A stretch of 64,000 bases of DNA from Anaerolineales bacterium (GTDB lineage Bacteria > Chloroflexota > Anaerolineae > Anaerolineales > E44-bin32), in contig JARGGH010000005.1 in assembly GCA_029210945.1 (NCBI GenBank), positions 1 through 64,000 on the forward strand, in the 5' to 3' direction. The notes under the pieces are model-generated. The model was given only the letters and a program-made list of their open reading frames with translations, did no database searches and was not told where the DNA came from. This document shows, one piece after another, positions 1 through 9,610 of this stretch (within the stretch, counting starts at the first letter, position 1; every line of letters begins with the position of its first letter). Both the position numbers and the translations under genes were made by a program.

Positions 1-434
1 GGCCCTTCGCCCTGTGGTCAGGTTTCCCTGTCCGCCCCGGATGGTCGTTACTCCATCGACTACTTCGGCCTCGGCTGACTTCTGCCACGTGCTCGGAAGA
101 CCTCTCGGCCTCCTCAGTCCTGTCTCCAGGACACGTCGCAGACCTCCCCGGATAAGGTGCGATAGCCTTCCCCTGATCCTGGCTGCGTTTACGTGGAGCC
201 GCTTTGATCCTTTTGGGGCTTTACTATCTGATGCTAGCTCGCCCGGCGCTCCACGCCTCCTTACACAGTTCTTGTCCATCCAGTCCAGGTTTTGCCCTCC
301 GGCTTCCTCCCCACGCCGGTTCCCACCGGCGCAGTTGCCTTCGGCTAGCGGTTCGTCGGACATCGCTGAGCGCTTAGCGTGTCAACGCCCGCAGAGGACT
401 TTCACCTCCTAGCTATCGCCCATGCCGGGCGTAC
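1..434 (-). mobile_element. Group II intron, 5' part (runs off the left edge)
   Basis: Read on the minus strand from 434, the sequence has the hallmarks of a bacterial group II intron RNA. It starts GTACGCCCGGCATGGGC, then has the conserved domain I block AGGAGGTGAAAGTCCTCT. About 40-60 bases from the window edge it has the block GCAGAAGTCAGCCGAGGCC, which typically lies just before the intron-encoded reverse transcriptase. The protein gene would lie left of base 1 and is not visible. The 5' end GTACG differs from the usual GTGYG at the third base. Insertion directly after a terminator hairpin is the known habit of class C (IIC) introns. The intron is recognised by pattern memory; the 3' end, the protein and activity cannot be judged here. 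Confidence 0.8.
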
Positions 435-438
435 ATCC

Positions 439-468
439 AACGGGCTGCCGCAGGTGCGGCAGCCCGTT
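439..468 (-). terminator. gcvPB terminator hairpin, intron target
   Basis: A perfect 13-bp inverted repeat (AACGGGCTGCCGC and its complement) closes a 4-base loop 25 bases after the gcvPB stop codon. The usual T-run is missing: four bases after the stem the group II intron begins, so the intron probably split the stem from its T tract. Confidence 0.85.
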
Positions 469-492
469 CTTCTCAGCGTGACCGAAAACAGG

Positions 493-1963
493 TCAGCTCT
501 CGACCTTCTCCTGGAAATCCGCTGGCATGCAGCACAGGATCAACTGTCTGGCAGCCTGGACCTCGTCCAGCCGGCCGAAGGGCGTTTCATGCGGTGCTTC
601 ATGCAGCACGTCGGGATTCTCACGCGCCTCTTTAGCGATCGTCTTCATCGCCTCGATAAAGGCGTCCAGCGTTTCCCTGGCCTCGGTCTCGGTCGGCTCG
701 ATCATCAGCGCTTCCGGCACGATCAGCGGGAAGTAGTTCGTCGGCGGATGGAAGCCGAAATCCATCAAGCGTTTCGAGATATCCAGAGCGTGCACGCCCG
801 GCGCGTCCTTGAACTCACCCTGGATGACAAACTCGTGCATGTTGATGCGGTCGAAGGGCACATTATAGATATCGTTAAGCTTCACACGCAGGTAATTAGC
901 GTTCAACACGGCGTGATCGGATACCGCCCGCAACCCTTCCTTGCCCAGCATGCGCATATACGTATAGGCGCGAACATGCACACCGAAATGGCCGTGGAAA
1001 GCTTTCACGCGGCCGATCGTCTTCTCCGGCTTAACCAATCCGTAGAGCGGGGGCTCTTCCTCGTCACCTTCATCCAGGATGTCCACGATCGGCGCCGGCA
1101 GGAAATCGACCAGCGCTTCGGAGACACCGACCGGCCCGGATCCCGGACCGCCACCGCCGTGAGGTGTCGAGAACGTCTTGTGCAGGTTGTAGTGCAGCAC
1201 GTCGATGCCCAGATCGCCGGGTCGTACGATCCCAAGCAGCGCGTTCATGTTGGCGCCATCGCCGTAGATCAAGCCGCCGCAGCCATGGATCAAATCGACG
1301 ACCTCTTCGACATGCTCCTCAAACAACCCCAATGTGTTGGGGTTGGTGAGCATCAGGCCGGCGACATCATCACCGCAGTGCTTCTTGAGTTCATCCAGAT
1401 CGACATTGCCGCGGTCATCGGAAGGGATTTCGATCACCTGCATGCCGCTCATCGATGTAGTGGCGGGGTTCGTCCCGTGGGCCGAATCAGGGATCAGGAT
1501 CTTGGTGCGTTTCTCATCGCCGCGATCGTGATGGTAGGCGCGGATGATCAGGATCCCGGTCAGTTCCCCGTGAGCGCCGGCCGCCGGCTGCAGGCTGACG
1601 CCGGCGAAACCGCCGATCTCCTTCAACCACTCCTGCAACGCGTACATTAGCGCCAGATTGCCCTGCGCCGTGTCCGGATCCTGCATCGGGTGTGTCAGCG
1701 CGAAACCGGGCAGGCGCGCCGTATCTTCATTCACCTTGGGATTGTATTTCATCGTACAGGACCCCAGGGGGTAGAAACCGATGTCCACGCCATGATTCAA
1801 CTGTGAAAGGCGCACGAAGTGCCGGACGACCTCCATCTCGGAGAGTTCAGGTAGAGGGAGTTCCTCGCGCACCAACCCGTCCGGAAGATCTGACCTGGGC
1901 ACATCAACACCGGGCAGCGTCACCCCAACCCTGCCGGGGGAGGACAAATCGTAGATCAATGGC

Positions 1964-1971
<8 letters not shown>
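493..1971 (-). CDS. gcvPB: Glycine dehydrogenase (decarboxylating) subunit 2
   Basis: This is the C-terminal half of split P-protein, which decarboxylates glycine and passes the aminomethyl group to lipoyl-GcvH. The PLP-lysine motif [18 protein letters not shown] is present, as are the family motifs [12 protein letters not shown] and [10 protein letters not shown] chose the ATG giving [11 protein letters not shown] (492 residues) because GGAGGAGG lies just upstream; an in-frame start 42 bases earlier lacks this. The ATG overlaps the end of gcvPA by 8 bases, which suggests translational coupling. It is the last gene of the gcvH-gcvPA-gcvPB operon. No gcvT is in the window, so the T-protein must be encoded elsewhere. 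Confidence 0.96.
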
Positions 1972-3306
<1,335 letters not shown>

Positions 3307-3307
<1 letters not shown>

Positions 3308-3699
3308 TAGTGTTCTCGCTCCTCGCAGTACTTCTCGTAAGCAGCTGCGTCCATGAGATCCTCAAGCTCGGAAGCATCGCTGATCTCAAACTTAACCAGC
3401 CATGCTTCGCCGTAGGGATCTGTGTTGACGAGTTCGGGGGAGCTCTCCAAATTTTCATTGATGGCGATGATCTTGCCGCCAACCGGCATGTACACATCCG
3501 CCGCGGCTTTCACGGATTCAACCGCCGAGTGAGGTTCGCCCTGCGCGACCGTGTCTCCCTCCTCAACAACATGCTCGACATAGACGATATCCGAGAGTTG
3601 GTCCTGGGCGTAGTCTGAGATGCCGGTCGTCGCGGTGTCACCCTCCACCCGAACCCATTCATCGCTTTCTGTGTATTTCAAATCCTTCGGTATATCCAT
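3307..3699 (-). CDS. gcvH: Glycine cleavage system H protein
   Basis: This is the lipoyl carrier that shuttles the aminomethyl intermediate between P-, T- and L-proteins. The lipoylation site is the lysine in AVESVKAAADVYMP. The start MDIPKDLKYTESDEWV (130 residues, typical length) is preceded by a strong AGGAGG; an upstream in-frame ATG would run back into the riboswitch terminator and is rejected. It is the first gene of the operon. Confidence 0.97.
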
Positions 3700-3735
3700 T
3701 GTGACCTCCTGACTAAACATTGAATAACGGCATGT

Positions 3736-3769
3736 AAAAAGGGCGCACACAAAAAATCGTGTGCGCCCT
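3736..3769 (-). terminator. Riboswitch expression-platform terminator
   Basis: GGGCGCACAC pairs with GTGTGCGCCC around an AT-rich loop and is followed on the minus strand by five Ts. It sits between the second glycine aptamer and gcvH, about 40 bases before the gcvH start. It is the likely switching element: glycine binding should prevent termination, as in known glycine ON-switches. Confidence 0.85.
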
Positions 3770-3773
3770 CTGT

Positions 3774-3945
3774 CTTCAACCTGAGAGATTCATCCCAACC
3801 GGGGATTTGCACCTTCGGTGTCAACAGACTCTCCAGAGGTACGGCCAGGCTGGGTCCTTTTACCTGAGAGTTTCACCGCATCTCTGCACGAGATGGCGCG
3901 GCTTGCCCCTTCGGTGCCCATCTTTCTCGGGTCTCTCCCCAACCT
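3774..3945 (-). promoter_or_regulatory. Tandem glycine riboswitch (two aptamers)
   Basis: On the minus strand, two copies of the glycine aptamer core are visible. Aptamer 1 (about 3945-3861) has GGGGAGAGACCCG, then CACCGAAGGGGCAAGCC, then GAAACTCTCAGG. Aptamer 2 (about 3838-3778) has CTCTGGAGAGTC, CACCGAAGGTGCAAATCC and GAATCTCTCAGG. A short linker joins them. A terminator follows and then the glycine cleavage operon, the classic target of this riboswitch. Confidence 0.95.
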
Positions 3946-3961
3946 GTGCAGTCTACTCACC

Positions 3962-3991
3962 ATTCTACGGGAGACTTAACAAGCATGTCAA
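3962..3991 (-). promoter_or_regulatory. Sigma-70-type promoter of the gcv operon
   Basis: On the minus strand TTGACA, an 18-base spacer and TAGAAT lie immediately upstream of the first glycine aptamer. The predicted transcription start (around 3955) would give an RNA beginning about 10 bases before aptamer 1. Confidence 0.75.
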
Positions 3992-4454
3992 GCAAACTGA
4001 CGTTCCTGACGATTTGCGTCCTGATCGATCATGATGATATTCTTAAGTCGGCGCCGTTTAACTCGCTCCTTCGCCTACCCCGGAATTCGGGTAAGGCTTG
4101 ATTACAGGTAGAACCGATCTGGTTTCTGGGAATCTGTTCTATAATCGAACTGCATGCATAAGCATCTATGGTTTGATCCGTTGATTCAGGAAGAAGGGTT
4201 CGACGCTTCGAGATGATCCAAAACCAGGCATTGCATTCTCTATCCAACGACTCCTGCTTCATTGATACTTGGATGAGTGTCAACAACACATAGCATTCCT
4301 GCGCGGGCGGCTTTCTATGAAACCGTCCGTTCTTGTTTCCAACACGGCACATCCTGAACGGACAAGGAGGTGAAGCCACCGGAAAAGATAAGGAGACAAA
4401 GGGAAGGTTTACCCTGTTGAAATCTTCTACAATCAGGAGAGGAGAGAGGTTTTC
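3992..4454. other. Intergenic region between gcv operon and livK
   Basis: This divergent intergenic stretch has no convincing gene. Visible elements are an 8-bp inverted repeat GTCCGTTC/GAACGGAC (4325-4332 with 4356-4363), a TACAAT -10-like box at 4428-4433 without a clear -35, and the purine-rich AGGAGAGGAGAGAG ribosome-binding stretch before livK. Confidence 0.4.
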
Positions 4455-5615
4455 ATGTCTAGGAAACTGTTCGCATTGCTGATCTTTGCGTCGCTGATGC
4501 TCGGCGCGTGCGGGGGTGCAGCCACACCGACGATCAGGATCGGCATCAACGCGCCGCTCACCGGGGATATCCCCAAGGTTGGTGAGGGCACAAAATTCTC
4601 CGCAGAGATGTGGCTCGAGGAAAATGGCGGAACCATCACGGTTGGCGGGACCGAGTACCCGGTTGAACTCGTTATCGAAGATAACGAGTCCAAGGGCGAA
4701 TCGGCCGCAGCCGTGAACACCAAGCTGATCACCCAGGATGAAGTCCACGTGATCGTTGGCCCACAATCCTCCAAGCAGGCTGTTCCGGCAGGTGGTGTGG
4801 CGAACGACCAAAAGACGCCCATGATCAGCCCGTGGTCGACAAACCCCAACACGACCCTCGATCGACCGTGGGTCTTCCGGACGCCGTTCCTCGACCCATT
4901 CCAGGGACCTGTCGTCGCGAATTTCGTGACCGATGAGTTCGGCTTTACGAAAGCGGGCGTGCTTTATGACGTCGCCAGCGACTACCCCAAAGGCCTGGCG
5001 GAGTTCTTCAAATCAGGCTGGGAGGACATCCACGGCCCCGACTCGGTGGTGGCGTTCGAGAGCTTCACAACCGGTGATGCAGATTTCAGCGCCCAGCTGA
5101 CCAACATCATGAACGCCGGTGCGGAGTTCATCTTCACACCGCAGTACTACAACGAGGTCGCGCTGATTGTGCAGCAGGCTCATGAACTCGGTTTCGAGGG
5201 ACCGATCGTCGGCTCCGACAGCTGGGGCTCGGCCGAGACGGTTGAGCTTTGCGGCGAGGACTGCTACGGCCTGTTCTTCAGCACGCACTACGCGGCGGAA
5301 GGTGCCACCGGCGCGACAAAGGCGTTCATCGACAAATACAACGAAAACTACGGCTACGTGCCGGACGATGTCGGCGCCCTTACATGGGACGCGCTGAATA
5401 TCGTCAAGCAGGCCATCCAGGATTGTGGCGAGATCACCGGTGACCTGGAAGCAGATCGCCTGTGCATCCGCGATGCAATGGCCAATATCGAGGAATTCCC
5501 CGGCATCACCGGCAACATGACTTTCACAGAAGAGGGTGACCCGATCAAGTGTGCCGTGATCGTGAGGATCAGCGAAGAAGGTCTGTTCACCTTCTACAAG
5601 CAGGTATGCCCGTAA
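4455..5615 (+). CDS. livK: Branched-chain amino-acid-type ABC transporter substrate-binding lipoprotein
   Basis: This is an extracytoplasmic type I periplasmic-binding-fold protein (386 residues) that delivers ligand to the LivHM permease. It has a lipoprotein signal peptide with lipobox LGAC (Cys19), then the family start IRIGINAPLTGDIP and the binding-fold motifs VIVGPQSSKQAVPAGG and SPWSTNPNTT. Cysteine pairs near the C-terminal half may form disulfides. The ATG follows a GAGAGG site. It heads the five-gene transporter operon; hairpins after it probably raise its dosage over the permease genes. The exact substrate (branched-chain or other amino acids, amides or urea) is not decided by sequence. 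Confidence 0.92.
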   Translation: MSRKLFALLIFASLMLGACGGAATPTIRIGINAPLTGDIPKVGEGTKFSAEMWLEENGGTITVGGTEYPVELVIEDNESKGESAAAVNTKLITQDEVHVIVGPQSSKQAVPAGGVANDQKTPMISPWSTNPNTTLDRPWVFRTPFLDPFQGPVVANFVTDEFGFTKAGVLYDVASDYPKGLAEFFKSGWEDIHGPDSVVAFESFTTGDADFSAQLTNIMNAGAEFIFTPQYYNEVALIVQQAHELGFEGPIVGSDSWGSAETVELCGEDCYGLFFSTHYAAEGATGATKAFIDKYNENYGYVPDDVGALTWDALNIVKQAIQDCGEITGDLEADRLCIRDAMANIEEFPGITGNMTFTEEGDPIKCAVIVRISEEGLFTFYKQVCP

Positions 5616-5625
5616 GCCAATGACC

Positions 5626-5651
5626 TGATCGCTCGCCCCGGTGAGCGATCA
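5626..5651 (+). terminator. Hairpin after livK
   Basis: TGATCGCTC pairs perfectly with GAGCGATCA 10 bases after the livK stop. It has no T-run. It probably stabilises the livK mRNA 3' end or partly terminates transcription. Confidence 0.5.
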
Positions 5652-5679
5652 CCCCCGCTTCGTGGGATGTCATTTGAGA

Positions 5680-5712
5680 GGGCGGGTCGCGGAGACCTAC
5701 CCCGACCCGCCC
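5680..5712 (+). terminator. Second hairpin between livK and livH
   Basis: GGGCGGGTCG pairs perfectly with CGACCCGCCC around a 13-base loop, followed by CTTCTTC. It is a terminator-like structure inside the operon, consistent with partial termination so that the binding protein is made in excess. Confidence 0.5.
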
Positions 5713-5738
5713 TTCTTCAATCAGGAGGAGCGCTCTTT

Positions 5739-6674
5739 ATGGAATTCTTCTTTCAGCAACTGATCAACGCACTCCAGTTGGGCAGCTTCTACGCACTGAT
5801 CGCGATCGGCTATTCGATGGTTTACGGTGTGCTCTTGCTGTTCAATTTCGCGCACGGCGATGTTTTCATGGTCGGCGCTTACATCGGCTTCTTCGTTTCG
5901 AGCGCCTTGTTGGGGCTGAATATCTTCGGCGCGCTGGCGCTTCCATTGAGCGTCACCCTCTCGCTTGTGCTCGTACTGACTTTAATCATCTCCATGGCCC
6001 TGAACTCAATCGTGGGGATGCTCGTGGAGCGGATCGGATACCGGCCGCTGCGTGACGCGCCGCGCGCTTCCGCCGCGATCACCGGGCTGATGATCGGCAT
6101 CATCCTCGAGACCGGCAACCTGGCAATCCTGGGTCCCCAGCGCAGGTCTTTCCCCGAGTTGATCCAGTCGGCCACGATCAACATCGCCGGCGTGAGCTTT
6201 ACTAACAAGAAGATCCTGATCGTATTCATTTCGATCCTGCTGACCCTAGCGCTGCACCAGTTCGTGCGCCACACAAAATGGGGGATGGCGATGCGCGCCA
6301 TGGCTTACGACTACGTCGTCGTGCCGCTGATGGGTATCTCGACCAATAAGATTGCCCTGATGACCTTTGCGCTCGGTTCGGCGCTTGCCGCGGCGGCGGG
6401 CATCCTATACGGCGTGGCTTATCCGGTGCTGGATCCGAACATGGGCATCCTGTTCGGTTGGAAGGCTTTTGTTGCGGCGATTCTCGGCGGCCGGGGATCG
6501 ATCCTCGGCGCCGGTCTTGCAGGCTTCCTGCTCGGTTTCATTGAGATCTTCGTCGCCACAATCTTCCCGTCGACAATGCGCAACCTGATCGCCTTTGGCA
6601 TCATCTTGATCATCCTGACCTTCCGGCCGCACGGCTTCTTCGGGGAGCCGTTCAGCGCGCAGCTGCGGCTGTGA
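5739..6674 (+). CDS. livH: Branched-chain amino-acid-type ABC transporter permease
   Basis: This is a LivH-family inner-membrane permease (311 residues). The start MEFFFQQLINALQLGS is chosen for its AGGAGGAG site; it is followed by the family motif YALIAIGYSMVYGVL and the NFAHGD motif. About eight hydrophobic segments are visible, and GRGSILGAGLAGFLLG near the C terminus is the family's ABC-contact region. It pairs with LivM to form the channel. Confidence 0.94.
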   Translation: MEFFFQQLINALQLGSFYALIAIGYSMVYGVLLLFNFAHGDVFMVGAYIGFFVSSALLGLNIFGALALPLSVTLSLVLVLTLIISMALNSIVGMLVERIGYRPLRDAPRASAAITGLMIGIILETGNLAILGPQRRSFPELIQSATINIAGVSFTNKKILIVFISILLTLALHQFVRHTKWGMAMRAMAYDYVVVPLMGISTNKIALMTFALGSALAAAAGILYGVAYPVLDPNMGILFGWKAFVAAILGGRGSILGAGLAGFLLGFIEIFVATIFPSTMRNLIAFGIILIILTFRPHGFFGEPFSAQLRL

Positions 6675-6706
6675 TCATGGTCTCCGGCTTTATGAAGGGA
6701 TAAGCG

Positions 6707-8038
6707 ATGACAACGAACTCCGCTTCAACGCCAACCATACGGCAGCGCATCCGCGCGCTCTTTTCCAGAATCTGGGAACCTTATCGGTCGGTCCCGCTCC
6801 TCGGCTGGTTGATCGCCGCGCTGGTCGCGGTCGGTCTCGAACAACTCGTCGGCCTCCCGCTTGCACGCGGGTTGGGATTAACGAAGATCCCGGCCCTTTT
6901 CGGCGCGGTTGTGATCCTGAGCAAACCAGCCCTCACGCCCAGTGCACTGCTTTTTACGACCTTAATCTATATCCTCCCGATCGGGATCGTGGCGCGTTTC
7001 ACGGCACCGCTCACCAACCGAATCGCGGCCAAGTTGGCTGAGTACCCTCTGGTCGTCACCGCACTCGTCCACCTGGTACTGCTTTACGCAGTGCTTCATA
7101 TCTGGTGCGATATCACCGACTACCGGTTGCTCGTCGCCCGGCTGGCGATGATCTCGATCATCCTGACCCTCAGCCTCAATGTTGTTAACGGCTACATGGG
7201 CGAGTTCTCGTGTTCACACCCGGGCTTCATGTCCATCGGCGCCTACGTCGCATCCGCTTTTACGATCGTGCTTTTCGTTTCTGAGAACCGCTTTGGGGAA
7301 GCGCTGCTTCCACCGGCGTTAGGCCCTTACATGTTTCCGCTGGCGCTCATGCTTGGCGGCCTGATTTCCGCTTTCGGGGCGCTGCTGGTCGCGATTCCGT
7401 CATTCCGCACACGCGGCGACTACCTGGCGATCATCTCGCTCGCATTCATGTTCATCGTCAAGAGCTTCTTCGAGAACATGGAAGTCGTCGGCGGGGCGCG
7501 CGGCATCAGCAACCAACCAGACTATGCCACCCTGCCGATCGTCTTTCTATGGACGATCCTCTCCATTTGGATCATCAACAACTTCGTGCGGTCGACGATG
7601 GGCAAAGCCCTGAACGCCGTACGCGATGGCGAGCTTGCCGCCAACGCCATGACGGTCGACACACGAAAAACCAAAATGACGGCCTTCCTCTTCGCCGCGT
7701 TCTGGGCAGGAGTGGCCGGGGGCCTCTTCGCGCACGTGCTTCGTTACATCAACCCGGATAGCTTTGGCATCCGCAAACTTGCTGAAGTCCTTGCAATGGT
7801 GTATTTCGGCGGTCTGAACTCCGTCACCGGTTCAGTCGTCGGCGCGGTTGGATTGAGCTTGATCAGCGAGGCGCTGCGCCCGCTGGACATCTTCAAATGG
7901 ATCATCATCCCGATCATGCTCATCCTGATCATGATCTACCGGCCGACCGGCTTGATCGCCTTCACCGAGTTCAACGTCGAAAAAATCTTCCTTCCCAAGG
8001 GAAGAGCGCCGGAAGGAGCAGAACATGCCTCTGCTTGA
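6707..8038 (+). CDS. livM: Branched-chain amino-acid-type ABC transporter permease
   Basis: This is the LivM-family permease (443 residues), longer than LivH because of an N-terminal extension of about 130 residues containing extra hydrophobic segments (roughly 30-50, 60-85 and 110-135). The core motifs LSLNVVNGYMGEFS, HPGFMSIGAYVAS and RTRGDYLAIISLAF are typical, and the C-terminal GGLNSVTGSVVGA is the ABC-contact loop. Its 3' end overlaps livG by 14 bases. Confidence 0.93.
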   Translation: MTTNSASTPTIRQRIRALFSRIWEPYRSVPLLGWLIAALVAVGLEQLVGLPLARGLGLTKIPALFGAVVILSKPALTPSALLFTTLIYILPIGIVARFTAPLTNRIAAKLAEYPLVVTALVHLVLLYAVLHIWCDITDYRLLVARLAMISIILTLSLNVVNGYMGEFSCSHPGFMSIGAYVASAFTIVLFVSENRFGEALLPPALGPYMFPLALMLGGLISAFGALLVAIPSFRTRGDYLAIISLAFMFIVKSFFENMEVVGGARGISNQPDYATLPIVFLWTILSIWIINNFVRSTMGKALNAVRDGELAANAMTVDTRKTKMTAFLFAAFWAGVAGGLFAHVLRYINPDSFGIRKLAEVLAMVYFGGLNSVTGSVVGAVGLSLISEALRPLDIFKWIIIPIMLILIMIYRPTGLIAFTEFNVEKIFLPKGRAPEGAEHASA

Positions 8039-8795
8039 AGTTCACGACATGACCCACTTCTTCGGTGGGCTGCGCGCCGTTCATGATTACAACCTTTCCA
8101 TCGAGCCGGGGCAGATCCGCGGCCTGATCGGTCCAAATGGCGCCGGAAAGACCACGATCTTCAACTTGATCACGGGCATCTACCACCCGACGGAAGGCGA
8201 GATCCTGCTCAACGGCGAAGAGATCACCCGGCTGGAGCCCAACCAGATCGCAGATCGCGGCCTGGGGCGCACATTCCAGAATCTGCGTCTCTGGCGCTAC
8301 CTGAGCGTGCTCGACCACGTCAAGATGGCACGCTATTCAAAGCTCACCTATGGCCTTACCGGGGCATTTTTCGGCACCAGCAAGCGTGTCAGGGAAGAGA
8401 AAGCCACCGACAAACTGGCGATGGACCTGCTCGAGCTGGTCGGGATCCCCCATCTGGCGGATCAAATCGTCACCAACCTGCCCTATGGCGCCCAGCGCCG
8501 CGTCGAGCTGGCGCGCGCCCTGGCGACCGAGCCCAAAGTGCTCTTCCTTGACGAGCCCACCGCCGGAATGAACCCTGAAGAGCTGATCCAGATGATGGCC
8601 ATCATCCGGCAGGTGCACAGCGAGATCGGCATGGCGATCTACCTCATCGAGCACCGCATGAAGGTCGTCATGGACCTGTGCGAGATCATCCAGACGCTCA
8701 ATTTCGGCGAGGTCATCGCTGAAGGGACGCCTGAGGAGATCCGCAACGATCCCGGGGTGATCGAAGCCTACCTCGGAAAGGAGGTCGTGATCTGA
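8025..8795 (+). CDS. livG: Branched-chain amino-acid-type ABC transporter ATPase
   Basis: Cytoplasmic ABC ATPase of 256 residues, LivG subfamily. Walker A is GPNGAGKT, the signature is the LivG-type LPYGAQRRVELARAL, and Walker B is VLFLDEPTAGMNPEE with the catalytic Glu, followed by the switch His in LIEHRM. Its stop overlaps the livF start by one base (TGATG), indicating coupled translation and equal dosage of the two ATPases. Confidence 0.95.
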   Translation: MPLLEVHDMTHFFGGLRAVHDYNLSIEPGQIRGLIGPNGAGKTTIFNLITGIYHPTEGEILLNGEEITRLEPNQIADRGLGRTFQNLRLWRYLSVLDHVKMARYSKLTYGLTGAFFGTSKRVREEKATDKLAMDLLELVGIPHLADQIVTNLPYGAQRRVELARALATEPKVLFLDEPTAGMNPEELIQMMAIIRQVHSEIGMAIYLIEHRMKVVMDLCEIIQTLNFGEVIAEGTPEEIRNDPGVIEAYLGKEVVI

Positions 8796-9508
8796 TGCTG
8801 CTCACCGTCGAAAACCTCTCCGTATCGTACGGCAATATCAAGGCACTGCACGGCATCAGCTTCGAGGTAGATCAGGGGGAAATTGTCTGCATCATCGGCG
8901 CAAACGGTGCCGGAAAAAGCACGACATTGCGCGCCATCTCCCGCATGATACCCGCAGAGACCGGATCCAGAATACTCTTCCAGGGAGAAGATTTGCTTGA
9001 ATATCCCGCGGACAAAGTCGTGACCGATCTGGGGATTTCGCACGTTCCGGAGGGCCGACGTCTGTTCGAAAACTTGACGATCAATGAGAATCTCAAGCTG
9101 GCCGCGTTCGCCCGCTCAGATGAGGACGGCATCGCCGCCGACCGCGAGCGGGTGTTCTCGATCTTTCCCCGCTTGAAGGAACGCATCAATCAAAAAGCCG
9201 GCACTTTGAGCGGCGGTGAACAGCAGATGCTCGCCGTAGGGCGGGCGATGATGAGCGCCCGCAAACTGATGCTGCTGGATGAACCTTCCATGGGGCTCGC
9301 GCCGCTGCTGATGATGGACGTCTTCTCGGCTCTGAAAGATATCAACGACGAAGGTACGACGATCCTGCTCGTTGAGCAGAACGCCCGCATGGCGCTGCAA
9401 TTCGCACAACGCGGCTATGTCCTTGAAACAGGCTTACTCGTTTTAGAAGGACCCTCACAAGAATTGCTCGAGGATCCGGAGGTCAAGAAGGCTTACTTGG
9501 GCGGTTAG
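8795..9508 (+). CDS. livF: Branched-chain amino-acid-type ABC transporter ATPase
   Basis: Second ABC ATPase of the importer (237 residues). Walker A is GANGAGKST, the signature is LSGGEQQMLAVGRAM, Walker B is LMLLDEPSMGLAP, and the subfamily motif VPEGRRLFENLTINENL is present. It is the last gene of the operon and ends before a strong bidirectional hairpin shared with the convergent alr. Confidence 0.95.
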   Translation: MLLTVENLSVSYGNIKALHGISFEVDQGEIVCIIGANGAGKSTTLRAISRMIPAETGSRILFQGEDLLEYPADKVVTDLGISHVPEGRRLFENLTINENLKLAAFARSDEDGIAADRERVFSIFPRLKERINQKAGTLSGGEQQMLAVGRAMMSARKLMLLDEPSMGLAPLLMMDVFSALKDINDEGTTILLVEQNARMALQFAQRGYVLETGLLVLEGPSQELLEDPEVKKAYLGG

Positions 9509-9553
9509 CGCAATGTGGGCGAACGCTCAAATGCGCGCCTCTCGTCATTCATG

Positions 9554-9582
9554 CGTAGGGGTGGGGTAACCCCGCCCCTACG
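9554..9582. terminator. Bidirectional hairpin between livF and alr
   Basis: A 14-bp stem with one G-U pair (CGTAGGGGTGGGGT with ACCCCGCCCCTACG) lies between convergent genes. It resembles the dispersed GTAGGGGCGGGGT-type palindromes scattered in many Chloroflexota and cyanobacterial genomes, so it may be a repeat that serves as a terminator. Confidence 0.6.
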
Positions 9583-9610
9583 TAGTTTCAATCCACATAA
9601 TGCATTTACA

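Noticed and set aside
14..412. Plus-strand frame of 132 codons at the window start
   Set aside because: It lies antisense inside the group II intron RNA and shows no protein-like features.
379..1650. Long plus-strand frame (423 codons) across gcvPB
   Set aside because: It lies antisense to the well-supported gcvPB with no family similarity; its length is a by-product of GC-rich codon bias.
4029..4811. Minus-strand frame of 260 codons upstream of and across livK
   Set aside because: Half of it is antisense to livK, and the rest covers the livK promoter region; composition is not protein-like.
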